Part shown: positions 19,829 to 31,500 of the stretch, piece after piece
Layout: each line of letters opens with the position of its first letter
Numbering within the stretch: the stretch's first letter is position 1
Source: Moesziomyces globuligerus
Lineage: Eukaryota; Basidiomycota; Ustilaginomycetes; Ustilaginales; Ustilaginaceae
Direction: 5' to 3'
Assembly (NCBI GenBank): GCA_030849465.1
Contig: JARVLF010000010.1
Location: 865,465 to 929,464, forward strand
DNA length: 64,000 nucleotides
Program-made: the position numbers and the translations under genes
The notes under the pieces: model-generated
The model's input: only the letters and a program-made list of their open reading frames with translations
Databases searched by the model: none
Told to the model about the DNA's origin: nothing

Positions 19829-20890
19829 AAACCTTTCTGGCTGGACGTTGAAACACCTTGGTATTCCAACATGATTAAGTCGATTTCCGCAAACAATTCT
19901 TGAAGAGATCATGCGGCTTGAATTGTTCTCTGAACATGAGGCGCAACCCTATTCAAAGGTCATGATTGTATATCATGCGATTTATGTTGCGCTGCGAATG
20001 GATGGGCTGCCTCGTACGTGGTTGTGCCGAGGCATGCCACAGCCTGTGGGGCTCTTCAACCGTGGTTGGCTTGTCGGGAAAGTGTAAGTTTCCTGCGCGA
20101 TACGCATGCGCTGGCGCGTTTCCGCGCGTTGGAGGGGCCGAAAGCCGGACCTACCTGCCACACGCTGACCAGGTGTCATCCAAGGATACGACGATCCGCC
20201 TGAGGTCGAGTGGCTCGGGACAGGGCAGGTGTCGGCAAGCGGCCTGATCACCGGGCCGGTGGTGCCTTGCTCCGACCTCGATTGTCCCAACAGATGGAGT
20301 TTCCGCAGGGAACCGGGCGTGGTGTCACGCTTCGACCGGCGCCGAACCGGGCCGAAGTGTCTCGTGACCGTGCTGCTAACGCAGAGCCAGTGTCCAGGTC
20401 CAAGAGTGTGGCGTGGCAGGCAATGGTGTTGTTAGCCATACCGTACGAACGGCTCGTGTCACCGAGTGCACCTCGGCACCTCGTTGGCTGGGGCTCGTGG
20501 CTGGCTGGCGAGGGTGGGAACCCTTGTTCTGCGATCCGTGCGCGCATGCATGATGGCTTTTGTTCGACGTTGAGCTTCGGCGCGGGGAAGTGGGAATTTA
20601 ATTTCTGTCGGAAAAACCGGATCAGCTGCGACTGCGCTGTCAGTCTCGATGGGTCTCACTGTTGTTTTGCGGGGTAAAGCTTCTTGGTGGTGACATGTGG
20701 TCCTCCGGGGGACCACTTCGCTTCCACGCATCGATTCCCAGACCGCCCTTGCGCACGGACGCCTCAACGCCTGCTTGCACTGTCCACATGCAAATGCACA
20801 GCTGACCGCAGACCGAGGCGAAACAACCCGGAGCTTAACCTCCGGGATGTCGTGTGACGTGCAGTCTGTCCGCGGCTCTGGGTGCCCAGG

Positions 20891-20898
20891 TATATATT
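20891..20898 (+). promoter_or_regulatory. TATA box of the alcohol dehydrogenase gene
   Basis: TATATATT lies 116-123 bp upstream of the chosen ATG at 21014. It immediately precedes another in-frame ATG (20899), which would then sit upstream of the transcription start; this favours 21014 as the true start. Confidence 0.6.
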
Positions 20899-21013
20899 GA
20901 TGTCGCCCTTTGGTACCTCCAAAGTTACCACACCGAAACCACCTCGACTCTTGCCTCGCTACACCTCTTCTAAGCGTATCGACTTCCAACACTCCTCGCC
21001 GCACCAAGACACC

Positions 21014-22361
21014 ATGCCAAAGGATCCTCGTGAGACGCAGCTGGAGGTGGCGCCTTCGAACCGCGTCGCCATCTTCCACGAGCACGGCGGGCCGGACAAG
21101 ATCGCGATCCAGCAGATCGACACGCTCAAGTCGTCCGAGCTCAACCCGGGCGAGGTGCTCGTCCGAGTGAGTCTTGCATCATGTCTCTGGCCCCTTGTCG
21201 TGTACTTGAGCATGATTCGCTGACGCGCGAGTGCTTTGCTTTGTGCTTCCTGGCGGGTGTTGGTGGGGTCAAAGGTGCTCTACACGGGCGTTTGCCATTC
21301 GGACCTGCATGCGCTGCAGGGCGACTGGCCTGCGCCGACCAAGCTGCCGCTGATCGGCGGCCACGAGGGCGCCGGTGTCGTGGTCGCCCTCGGCACGGGC
21401 TCCGAGGAGTACGTCAAGGTCGGCGACCGCGTCGGCATCAAGTGGATCGCCGACGCCTGCCTCAACTGCGAGTGGTGCCGTCAGACGCACGAGATCAACT
21501 GCGCACAGTACAAACCCAGCGGCTGTAAGTCCTACCCGCCCCTCATCCCTTGTGGACTCTGCCGAAACTGACCCGCATTGCTTTTCGGCGCGAGGGTAGA
21601 TGCGGTGGATGGAACGTTCCAGCAGTACGTGCGGCATACGGCTCGATACCTCACCAAGATCCCGGACAGCCTCGAGCTGGAGCAGGCGGCGCCGATCCTG
21701 TGCGCCGGCGTGACCATCTACCGTGCGCTCAAGGAGGCGCAGCTCCAGCCCGGTCACTGGGTCGTGATCCCCGGCTCGGGCGGAGGGCTGGGCCATCTCG
21801 GCGTCCAGTATGCGCGCAACGCCGGCCTCCGCGTCATCGGCATCGACACGGGCGCCGACAAGCACAAGATGAGCCTCGACCTCGGCTGCGAAGTCTTGTA
21901 AGCTTCATCTCTTTCCCCCCTTGCGACCGGTTTCCGATCCTGACGCCCCTTTTTTCCTGCTCTGGTCTAGTGTGGATTTCAAGACGACGACGGATGTGGC
22001 GGGTGCGATCAAGCAGGCGACGGGGGGCGCAGGAGCGCACGCGGCCGTGGTGGCGGCGGCGAGCTCGGCCGCCTACGAGCTCGCGCTCGACTACCTCCGT
22101 CCGCGCGGCACGCTGGTCATCGTCGGCATGCCCAACTCGATCCTCCCCGTCTCGATCTTCAAGACGGTGCTCTTCACGCATCGCATCGTCGGCTCGGCCG
22201 TCGGCAATCGCCAGGACGCCGTCGAGGCGCTCGACATCGCCGCACAGGGCCGCGTCAAGGTCAACTACACGCTCAAGGGCCTCTCGGACCTCCCCCAGGT
22301 CTTCCAGGACATGATCGACGGCAAGATCGCCGGCCGCATCGTGCTCGATGTCGACAAGTAG
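21014..22361 (+). CDS. Zinc-containing alcohol dehydrogenase (four exons)
   Basis: A 363-residue medium-chain dehydrogenase resembling yeast Adh1, oxidising primary alcohols or reducing acetaldehyde with NAD(H). Exons are 21014-21166, 21275-21524, 21600-21897 and 21971-22361, with GT-AG introns of 108, 75 and 73 nt; all joins keep frame. Catalytic zinc ligands are C58 (TGVCHSDLH) and H81 (GGHEGAG). The structural zinc set is C113, C116, C119 and C127. The nucleotide-binding glycine motif [10 protein letters not shown] lies in exon 3. A TATA box lies 116 bp upstream. An upstream in-frame ATG at 20899 would add a basic, presequence-like extension but directly abuts the TATA box, so a cytosolic form is preferred. 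Confidence 0.93.
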
Positions 22362-22460
22362 CATCCGCAGTCAAGCACATTCGGGTGGTGATGTTGCAAA
22401 TGATGAATTCCGATCGGGTTTTGGACAAGCATCGTAGCAGCGAGAAACAAGTTGGCGTCC

Positions 22461-22475
22461 GGGGGGGGGGGGGGG
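22461..22475. repeat. Poly(G) tract of 15
   Basis: A G homopolymer between the convergent stops of the alcohol dehydrogenase and permease genes, 19 bp from the permease stop codon. Confidence 0.85.
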
Positions 22476-22493
22476 TGGAGGGGCTTTTGAGGC

Positions 22494-24137
22494 TCAGGAT
22501 TCGGTTCTGGCGACGTGAGCGCGCTCGAGGATCTGGCGGAAGTGCAAGGGGCCGGTGTAGGTGGGGCGGGCAAAGGCGAACCAGTTGATCGTGGCGAGGA
22601 GGAGCGTCGAGCCGACGACGGCGACCGAGTAGTTCATGTAGGCGGCCGAGGTGACGGGCACCACCGAGGGGAACAGGAACAGCACCGTCGTCACCGCAAT
22701 GTAGCAGAGCGCCGCCGTGTTGATGAGCGGACCTGCGATCCGACCGAGCGTGTACTTGATGTCGGTGGGGATGGGCACCTCGTCCTCCTCCTCGCCTTGC
22801 TCCTTGTTGGGCGGATGGGGGCCGTAGATGCGTTTCCTGCCGCCAAAGAGCATGCCCGCGATGGGCACGACGTACGAGATCTGGAGGAGCACGACCGAGG
22901 CGCTGACGATGGCCTGCACGGCGATGACCGAGCCAAAGAGGATGAGGCCAAAGACGACGTAGATGGCCGCGCAGAAGAGGATGGCGTAGACGGGCACCTC
23001 GTAGCGCGGCGAGACGTGCGCGAGCCTGCTGCGCAGCGGGAGGCAGCCGTCGTTGGCGTACGCCTGCACCATCCGGCTCGAGGTGAGCATCAGCGCCGGC
23101 CCGGCGAAGAAGATGGTGCCGAAGAGCACCAGGTTGAGCACCAGCGTAGCTGCTTTGCTCTGGGTGGCTTGGAAGAAGGCCTCGACGACGCCTGCCGCGC
23201 CTGCGGCGATGACGTTGTCCATGTTCGAGATGCCCGAGAGCACGGCGATGAGGACGAGGAACGCCGAAGTGCCACCGATGAGGCACGAGAGCACCATCGC
23301 TTTGGGTGCGTTGATGTGCGGACGGTCGATCTCGTCGATCACGTGCGAAGCGCCGTCGGCGCCCACGAGGCAGTACTGAGCCTGGACGAGGCCGATCATC
23401 CACGCCACGCCATCCGGCCAGCCGGTGAGGTTGACAAACTCGCCAAAGACGAAGCTCGCGGGCGAACGGTGGCCTTGGGATTGCGAGACGGCGAGGCAGG
23501 TGGTGAAGACGGTGACGGCGCCGATGAGCGACCAGATGATGGCGGTCTTGTTCATCGCGTCGAGCATGCGCGCGCCAAAGATGTTGATCAGCACGCAGTA
23601 GACGGTGAGGCCGAGGTAGATGCAGAAGGTCAACCAGATGCCCGGACGGTAGTCGGGACGGTAGATGCTGATGATGCCCATCACCGTGCTGCCTGCGTAG
23701 AGCGGAGCGCTGCAACCGAGCGCGATCCAACCCGTGGTGCCGATCCAGCCTGCAAAGTAGGCTACAGGAGCGCGGTAGCCTTTGGGAGCCATGGCGTAGG
23801 CCCAGTGATACTGTCCGCCCGTGCTGGGAAACACATGGCAGAGTTCGGCGAGCGAGAGCGCGATGGTAGCCGCACAGATGGTTCCGACCAGCAACCCCCA
23901 CACCACGCCCACGGGTCCTCCGGCTCCGAGGGCGAGGTTAATCGCAGCGCATGCGGCGGTCCACGAGTTGAGGATGGCAAACGAGAGCCCGATGAGCGCG
24001 AGCGTACTAAAGTGCTTTCGTGGCACCACAGCCGGGGTGGCGGGGACGCCTTTGTCCAGCGTGAGCGTAGCCGTGTGCGCGTGGTAGTCGTGCACGCTGC
24101 TCTCGGGTTTCGAATCGCTCTCGTGCTTACCCTCCAT
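22494..24137 (-). CDS. APC-superfamily amino-acid/GABA/choline permease
   Basis: A 547-residue polytopic transporter with about 12 predicted membrane segments. After a hydrophilic 45-residue N-terminus, TM1 begins with the family segment ALIGLSFAILNSWTA. TM3 holds LAELCHVFPSTGGQYHWAY, typical of the fungal Uga4/Hnm1 group (GABA, choline and related amines). Conserved DxxGASHVIDEI-like sequence in the central loop also fits this group. Substrate cannot be told from sequence. The start is the first ATG of the frame. The ~850 bp upstream carry four GATAAG-type sites and a TATAAA 206 bp before the start (24343-24348), consistent with nitrogen-source control. It converges on ADH. Confidence 0.9.
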   Translation of the reverse strand: MEGKHESDSKPESSVHDYHAHTATLTLDKGVPATPAVVPRKHFSTLALIGLSFAILNSWTAACAAINLALGAGGPVGVVWGLLVGTICAATIALSLAELCHVFPSTGGQYHWAYAMAPKGYRAPVAYFAGWIGTTGWIALGCSAPLYAGSTVMGIISIYRPDYRPGIWLTFCIYLGLTVYCVLINIFGARMLDAMNKTAIIWSLIGAVTVFTTCLAVSQSQGHRSPASFVFGEFVNLTGWPDGVAWMIGLVQAQYCLVGADGASHVIDEIDRPHINAPKAMVLSCLIGGTSAFLVLIAVLSGISNMDNVIAAGAAGVVEAFFQATQSKAATLVLNLVLFGTIFFAGPALMLTSSRMVQAYANDGCLPLRSRLAHVSPRYEVPVYAILFCAAIYVVFGLILFGSVIAVQAIVSASVVLLQISYVVPIAGMLFGGRKRIYGPHPPNKEQGEEEDEVPIPTDIKYTLGRIAGPLINTAALCYIAVTTVLFLFPSVVPVTSAAYMNYSVAVVGSTLLLATINWFAFARPTYTGPLHFRQILERAHVARTES

Positions 24138-24424
24138 AACTCGCTACCCACTTTGGACCCAAACGGACTGCGCCTCGTTGGATTGTCAAGGGCGGTGGTG
24201 GGGATCGTATGGGAGGCCTACCTTGGTGGGTGGCTGGTCAACGTGGTAGCGTGGGATGGGGGGGGGGGTTGGTGGGGCCGGTGTGGAATGAGGTAAACCC
24301 GGTGGCGGGTTGACAATCGAGCGTCGATACCAAGCCGCCTTGTTTATATGCGGCTGCGTGCGTGCATGGTCCCACCCGCGCGCGGCTAATGATGGAGTCT
24401 TGTTGGTGGGGTGTAGGCTAGCTA

Positions 24425-24979
24425 GATAAGCCGTTGTAAAAGTGCGGGGTAGCCAAGCTACTGTACACCGCCGTTCGGACCGTGCGGTTTGCTCCATCCT
24501 TGCAACGCCACGAGGGTGCGGGGGTCTTGACGAGGGTTTAAACGATCCGCCTCGTTCCGCCGTGGTCTAGACGAGATTGAGTGGATGCGGAGTCTGACAG
24601 CCTCGTGCGACGCTGGGTGCCTGGTGCCGTGTGTTGGGCGATAAGCCGCGCTTTGGACGCTCGGTGCTTATCAGGCCCAAGCGCGCACACGGGCTCGGTG
24701 CTTCCCGCGCACAAAGCGTCACGAGATCCCCTTTTGAAAAAAGCGCTTCACGCCAAAATTAGCCGCGCTTGGCGCACTCTCCCTTTCTCTCGCCCGACAT
24801 CCCCCTCCCCACCCCACGGATATCCCGGCCACCTCTCCCCCCTCCCCCCTCGTCAACTTCACACAATCAAGATTGGGATACGGGGAAAAGCGAATGATTA
24901 GCTGGAGGCACTAGAATTACAACATGTCGGAGTTGTACAGAGAAAGCTGCGGATGCAATGCGAACGTTAGGCCGATAAG
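24425..24979. promoter_or_regulatory. GATA-factor site cluster upstream of the permease
   Basis: GATAAG occurs at 24425-24430, 24640-24645 and 24974-24979, and its inverse CTTATC at 24667-24672. These lie 288-842 bp upstream of the permease ATG. In fungi such sites are bound by AreA/Nit2-type GATA activators under nitrogen limitation; binding here is inferred. Confidence 0.45.
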
Positions 24980-25569
24980 AGCGAGGAAGAGGGCAGATCA
25001 GAAATGCAGTGTTGAAAGCGACGACTGATGCGAGAGTGAGAAAGAGGACAGGAGAGTTGTGAGCGAGACCAAAAGAAAAAGGGAAAAAATGGAAGAGGCC
25101 GATAGAAAGGTAAGGATACGGAAGGCCAATCCAAGAAAAAATCCCGAAGCGGCCAGGATGCACACCACTGCATCACGCAGCCATGCCATCCGACCGCTCC
25201 AAGACAAGGGACAAAGAGGTGGGCGGGAGATGAAGCGCAAAGGGAAGAGAGCCACAGCACAAAGCGAGGACTTGACCATCAGAAACAAAGGGAAAGAAAA
25301 AAGGCGAGGAGGGGAAAAGGGGACGGTCAAGGGTATGGTGGGGGGGATCAAAGGGGCGGACCGGGATGAAAAGAGCATCGCATGGGTATTGCAAGAACAG
25401 AGGTCCGACCCCCTCTGTTACTCCATCTCCCATCCCGGTCCAGGTATTCAAGACGTTCGCCTAGGAGTTGTTGTTATTGTTGTTGTTGTTGATGTTGATG
25501 TGGTGGATACGGGGAAAAAAGTGCACCCCGACCAGCTTGGCATCGCAGCACGCTAGACAAGCCGCGCAT
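24980..25569. other. Gene-free purine-biased stretch 3' of CBS
   Basis: No gene seen. The plus strand is strongly A/G-rich (about 25040-25340), so the minus-strand CBS transcript would have a pyrimidine-rich 3' flank. A GTT/GTTGAT microsatellite lies at about 25465-25500. Confidence 0.5.
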
Positions 25570-26560
25570 CTACTCGAACGTGTCAAAGTCGAGCTCGGCC
25601 TCGCGACGTTCGGGCTTGGCGTCGTCGACGAGCCACGGCTTGGTGATGTAGTTGCGCAGGCTGTCCGGCAGCACGACGACGGCGTTGAGCCCGGCGCGCG
25701 AGCCAAAGCGCTCCCAGCCTGCGCCGCCCGGCTTGAGCCAGTTGATGGCGGCGTTGACCGCGGCGCCCGACGAGCCGCCGGCGAGGATGCCCTCGTCGCG
25801 GATGAGGCGGCGCGCGTAGGCGAAGCTCTGCTCGTCCTCGGTCTTTGTCCACTCGTCGATGAGCTGCTTGTTGAGCGTGTTGGGGTCAAAGTCGTAGCCG
25901 ATGCCTTCGACCTTGTACGAGCCGTCGCAGCCGTCGGGCAGCGTGTTGAGCGTGGCGGGCAGCGCGAGCGTCGAGCCGATCGGGTCGACGCCGAGCACGT
26001 AGCAGTCGGGGTTGTGGTCTTGGCGCTTGAGGCGCGCGGCGATGCCGCTGATGGTGCCGCCGGTGCCGACGCCGGCGACGAGCACGTCGACCTTGTCCGA
26101 GTAGGTCTGGGTGGAGCCGTTGGGCTCGTCGGCGCCGCGGTTCGAGTCCGGGGTGAGCGGACGCGCGTTGCCGGCGTCGAGCGGCTCCTTGTCCGCGGCG
26201 GCGGCGGCGGCGGCGGCGCCCGAGGAGAGCGAGAGCGAGCCCATGCCGTGGAGGAGCGAGGTGGACGAGGGGGGCGCGGGGCCTGCGCGGACGGCATCGA
26301 TGATCTCCTGGGCGGTGGCCCAGTGCGCGGTGGGGTTGTTGGGGTTGTTGTACTGGTCGAGGATGACGGCGTCGGGCATGGACTTTGCGAGGCGACGTGC
26401 GACCATGATGTTGGAGCGCGGGTCGTCGTGGGCGGCCTCGGTGGGGGTGCGGATGACCTCGGCGCCGAGGGCGCGGAGGGTGTTTACCTTTTCGGCCGAC
26501 ATCTTTTCGGGGAGGACGATGATGCAGCGGTAGCCGCGGATGGCGCAGGCGAGAGCGAGG

Positions 26561-26591
<31 letters not shown>

Positions 26592-26811
26592 TGACGACCG
26601 ACTTGCCGGGGATGAGGGTGCCGTCCTGCTCTGCCTGGAGGAGCATGCGACGTGCGATGCGGTCCTTGACGCTGCCGCCTGCGTTGAAGAATTCGCACTT
26701 GACCATGACGTTGCACTTGATGCCCTCTGCGTGTGGGATCCGGTTCAGTTGAATGAGCGGTGTCTCACCCACGGCGGAGAGGGCATCGGGGAGGATGGCT
26801 TGGGGTCTCAT
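25570..26811 (-). CDS. Cystathionine beta-synthase, catalytic core only
   Basis: A 413-residue fold-type II PLP enzyme, expected to condense serine and homocysteine to cystathionine. The PLP lysine is K49 in the CBS-diagnostic motif FFNAGGSVKDRI. TSGNTG (77-82) and GTGGT (249-253) form the substrate and phosphate loops, and the YEVEGIGYDF-type block and LPDSLRNYITK end match CBS rather than bacterial cysteine synthase. Two oddities: an Ala/Ser/Gly-rich insert of about 60 residues (176-236) splits the core, and the protein stops just after the core, lacking the C-terminal Bateman (CBS-pair) domain of yeast Cys4 and human CBS. No heme-binding N-terminus is present. The start is the first ATG. 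Confidence 0.88.
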
Positions 26812-26822
26812 GGTGGCGAAGC

Positions 26823-26883
26823 AGAGAGAGAGAGAGAGAGAGTGGAGGGGAGGGGAGGGAGGGAGGGAGAGAGAGAGAGAGAC
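26823..26883. repeat. GA/GGGA microsatellite at the CBS 5' end
   Basis: (GA)n, GGGGA and GGGA runs begin 11 bp upstream of the CBS ATG. In the transcript sense this is a CT-rich tract, common in fungal leaders of strongly expressed genes. Confidence 0.8.
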
Positions 26884-28575
26884 GGGTTGGAGCCTGACCT
26901 TCGATCTGTTGGAGATACGAGAGAATCAGGAGGAGCGTTTTGCGCCTAGGTGGGGGGCAAAAACGCCAAAGGAGAGCTAAGAACTGGAAAAGATGATGGT
27001 GGTCGGAGGGAGAGCCGATGACGGGCGTGTTGGGGCCATGATGAATTTTTGCGCAGCGTGTGTGTGTTGCGTTTGTGTGTTGCTCGCACGCCATGCTGAT
27101 TGACTGCGCTGCCGCTCTCCCACTTTGGAGCTGCGCTTTGGTCTCGACTGCCCAATCGGGTCAGATTGGTTGCGCGGTCAGCTGGCCTTGCCTTGGCGTA
27201 ACTTGAACTGCATTCGAAAAGTGAAAATTTCAAAAATCGTTATTTGCAAGCGGGACGGCGCTGTGACTTTCCCGTGGATCGGTGCGTTGCTTGTGCTTCT
27301 CTCGCCAGCACGTTGGTTCGGGCAGGGTCCGGTCGAAACGGGTTAGAAGGGCGCATTCCCCTGGACGGCCTTCCCGACTGGCGTCTAAACGCTTCTCGTT
27401 GCTGCCGCAGTCATGGCCATGGGCGTGGCCATAGGCGTGGCACTCTTCCAACTGCGGCAGGGCTTTTCGGAAGTGTCCGTCAGCTCATCTCAAGATGAAG
27501 TGTGTGCGGTCACAACAAGGGCGATTCAGCTCAGGATCAGCGGCGTAGTCTTGCCAGGTGGGGTTGACGCCACAGCCAGGGGTCGAGCACGAATGCCAAC
27601 GCTGGCAAGCACGACAGAACCGAACGCCAGCGCGCGTCGATGCAGCCATCGAATCGAAATCACTGGATCGCCGATGCGTGGAGCTGCGGGAATTGATTTG
27701 CGATCTTTGTGCGGTGTAACAGCTCAACTTGCTCTCGACCCCCGCTGCACAACGACGTAACTTGACGCCTGGCTGCGCCCCTCTGCCCCCCGAAGCGAGC
27801 GCTGGCTGGCCCCTGTTGCAATGTTGTGGGCTGATGCGAGGTGCCAAGCGACGGGAGCCTCCGGCAATCCAGACCCTGTCTCGACCCTTTTGTGCTTCTT
27901 CCTGCTCAGTGTGAGTGCGCTGCGCCATCTGCGCCATCGGCCTAGCTGGGCCCAGCCGCTGGGCCTAGCTGGGACTGGACCAGCGCAGCATGGCGGGCAC
28001 AGATTTGGGATTGCGAAGAGTGCATGGCAGGAGTGAACTGGACTGCAAGCTGCAAGCTGCAGCTTCTCCGCTCTCGTCGAAATTCCAAGGCCGGCCGTGA
28101 GCGTGCGATCTGAGCCAGGGCCTGAGGATCGCGCTCTGCTGCACGCGTGCTGCGCATGCATGGATTCACGCATTTCCAGAATTCCCCCTCTCGCTCCGCA
28201 CGGCAACAGCAGCAGCCAGCAGCAGCAGCAGCAGCCGGAAGCCGTGTTGTTGCCCGCCGCTTTCTCGCTCAAGCACCATCCGCCTCGTCCTTCTTCAACA
28301 TCACGCCCATCACGCCCATCAGCCCTTGCCTCCCTGACATCGCATTGCTCCATCTCGGCACATCCGCCAGCAACAGGCTCTCCTCGCCCGCTGCCGTGCC
28401 CAACGGTCGGATCGTCCGAAGCCTTATCATCATCATCATCATCATCATCGCCTCGGATCATCCGCTCTCGTCGCTCCGAGTCGGCGCCCTTCCGAGTCTC
28501 GCCGCCCGCTATGCGCAGACGTCTCGGAAACTGAGCCATCATCGCCCTCATCGCCATACGTAATTCGCAATCACC
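26884..28575. other. Divergent promoter region, CBS and OSCA-like gene
   Basis: No gene found. Visible structures are GTGTGTTGC runs near 27055-27085, a duplicated CATGGCCATGGGCGTGGCCATAG-like block near 27412-27440, CAGCTGGG/CTAGCTGGG repeats near 27940-27975, a CAG microsatellite (28207-28235) and an ATC microsatellite (28426-28449) 130 bp before the plus-strand gene. Confidence 0.5.
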
Positions 28576-31500
28576 ATGGCCGACCTCGACAACAAGCGTC
28601 CCAACACCAGCTTTCAGGGCTTGGTCACCACCTGCGCCATCTTTGCCGTCGTCGGTGGCATCTCGGCCATCACCTACGAGTCGCTACGTCAGCTCAGACG
28701 CCTCCCGCGCACCCGCTTCTCCAAATTCTGGCGCAAAGATGCTCAACGACGCCATCCACCCGGCGGCGTCCACGACGATCCGGCGCACACCCGCCTAAAG
28801 GATACCTGCGAGGATTGGGAGATGGGCCACTTCTACCATTCCCGCGTCTTCCACGCCTCCACCCCTTCCCCTCCCCTCCCCCGCTGGCCCTTCGCCTGGG
28901 TCAAGCGCGCCATCACCTTCACAGACGACTTCTACGCAGAGCACACCGGCATGGACACCGTCGTCTACGTCCGCTTCCTCCGCGCCTGCCTCTACTGGAT
29001 CCTCCTCCAGTCCCTCACCACCGCTCCCATCCTCCTCGCCATCCACATCCACTTTAGTCGCGGCGTACAGCCCACAGACATGGCGAGAGCCTCCCTCTCC
29101 TACCTCGTCAGCACCCCCGAACCCGGCTGCGACATCAACGGAGAGGTCAAGTGCAAGACCATCGCAAACGAGCAGGGCAGATCTCTCGTCTGGATCCACC
29201 TCACCCTCCTCTGGTACCTCACCATCTCCTGGATCCTCGCGCTCTGGTGGATCGGCAACGGCTCCCTCCGCATCCGAAGGGCGCACATCGAAAAGACGAG
29301 GCAGAAGGTCATCGACGCAAAGCGACACGCCCTCACCAACCCCGACACTTCCGCAGCACCAACCGCCTCGCCCAATCTCGACCGAGATCCTCAGCGCGCC
29401 ATGTCCACCGCCCAGGGCTTCGCATCCGACAACAGCGATGGCTGGCGTCAACGCACCCTCATGGTCATGAACCTCCCAGCCACCATGCGCGACGAGGCCA
29501 GCATCCGCCGCTACTTTGAAGAGTTCCTCCGCCCGGACGAAGACGCCGACTCGGACAACGAGGACCCCCACCAGCAGCCCAACCCCGACCAAGAACCGCA
29601 TCACAGCTCGGCCTCCGACTCGGATCAGCAGCCATCGCCTCCCGCCGCCCACCGCGCCAGTCCGCCCGCCGTCGCCTACTCGTCCGCACTCAGCGACGCT
29701 CCCGACGGCCCACAGCCAGACCTGCATCCCGATCGACACTTCAAGAGCCCCATACAGACCGTCGTCCTCGTGCGCAAGATGAACGAACTCGCCTCCATGC
29801 TCGCTCGTCGCCAGGAGGTCCTCACCCAGCTCGAGGCCGCACACATCAAACTCGCACAGGAGGTGCTCGTCACCGTCGGCCGCCGCACCCTCAAGATGCG
29901 CAAAAAGGAGCGCCAGCAGGCCAACGGCGGAACGCAGCCTCGCAAGATCTCGCCCTTCAAGCGGCTCGCATCCACTCTGCGTCACCCCTTTGGCGCCCGC
30001 AACCACTCTGCCCACGCTCAAGACGGCAGTCGCGACACCTCGGGCTCCTCCACCCCTTCCGAAACCCTCGATCCCGACCTCGAGAAGCTCGGTCCGGCTC
30101 GGCAGACCACCGCAGGCAAGGCGCTCGAAGAGGAGCTGGCCAGGCGACTCGCCCGTTTCTCCCCCACCAACCGAGGCCTCCACGCCAAACAGGCTCAGGA
30201 GATCGACGGCACCGATGCTGACGCAGACCACGAGATGCCCGAGACCGTCTGGGAAGCCCTCAACGAGCTCCCGCGCGAGCTTCTGGATCCGTTCCAGCCA
30301 GCCACCAGGCTGTCCGCCCTCTTCCGCGGTCAGACCGTGCCCACCATCGACTACCTCCTCACCAAGCTCAACCTGCTCACCGCGCTCGTCACCGAGATGC
30401 GCTCCAGGCCGCCTACCAGCTACGAAGCTACCTCGACCGCCTTCGTCACCTTTCGCGATCCGCGCCAGGCGCGCATGGTGTGGCGCGAGCTCAAGGACCA
30501 GATCGTCGTCAAAGTCAGGCTCGCCCCAGAGGTCAAGGACCTCGACTGGGATCGCCTCATGAAGACCTCCTTCACCGGCGACGTCGTGCGCGGCTTTGGC
30601 GTCAGCGTCGTCACCTGGGCCTTCACCATCTTCTGGGTCATCATCATCAACTCGCTCGTCATCGGTGTCTTCTCCGTCGACAAACTCAAGGCCATCCCCG
30701 GCCTCGGAAACTTCTTCAACGACAATCCCAAGCTCACCGGCTTCGTCACCGTCACCCTCCCACCTCTGCTCGTCTCGCTCGCTTCCATGTCCGTCCCCGA
30801 GCTCATCTTCCAGGTCAGCAAGCGCGCACAGGGCTTCGTCACCTTCAGCGCGCTCTACGACATGTGTCTCGCCAGGTACTGGAAGTTCGTCATCTGCAAC
30901 GTCGTCATCTTCTTCACCGTGGGCGCCACCGTCATCGTCACCGTGCTCACCAAGGTCGGCAACTCGGGCAACATCCTCAACGACATCGGCTTCGCCTTCC
31001 CAAGCGCAGCGCCCTTCTTCGTCTCTTACCTCATCCTCCAGCTGGCTTTGCAGTCTGGCTTCGAGCATATGGGCTTCATGATCGCGCTCCTCCAGCACTG
31101 GGGTGCTCGCAAGGCGGCTACGCCCCGAACACGAGCCATCAAGACGCTGCCACGCAACTTCAATCGATACTACTGGCTGCCTCTCCATCTCAACATCATG
31201 GCCATCGTCTTCATCTTTGCGCTCCTCAACCCGCTCGTCATCCCCTTTGCGCTCGTCTACATGGCCTTGGCTCTCGTCGTCTTCAAGAAGAACTTTGCTT
31301 ACCACTACTATCGACGATTCAACGAGATGGAGGGCGTCATCTACTACACTAGGCTCCTGCGCTACAGCCTCGACGCCATCGTCGTGATGCAGGCCGTGCT
31401 CCTCATCTTCTTCTCGTTCATCCGTCGCGGCTCGGTCTACATCGGCATGACCGCGGTGCTCATCCCGCTCACCGTCATCGTCAAGCTCGTCGCCACGCGA

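Larger units (their letters stand above)
14200..20880. other. Gene-free, repeat-bearing, AT-richer island
   Basis: About 6.7 kb between the DDB1 start and the alcohol dehydrogenase promoter without any frame resembling a protein; the longest open frames are short and domainless. Composition shifts from GC-rich coding sequence to AT-richer sequence between roughly 14.7 and 20 kb. The interior carries the GGTGGCTT/AAGCCACC hairpin motifs, the TTTTTTCGCGATATGA motifs, a tRNA-like sequence and isolated perfect hairpins described separately. From about 20.0 to 20.88 kb it becomes GC-rich again and is probably the ADH upstream region. It may be an old transposon graveyard or a structural chromosome element. 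Confidence 0.7.

Noticed and set aside
20210..20677. A 155-codon plus-strand frame upstream of ADH
   Set aside because: No recognisable domain; Arg/Gly/Ala-rich composition in GC-rich DNA.
20899..21013. Upstream in-frame ATG of the alcohol dehydrogenase as a mitochondrial form
   Set aside because: It directly follows the TATA box, so the transcript most likely starts downstream of it.
27724..28557. A minus-strand frame with a poly-Asp run upstream of the channel gene
   Set aside because: The Asp run comes from the ATC microsatellite; no ATG-anchored domain or splice support.
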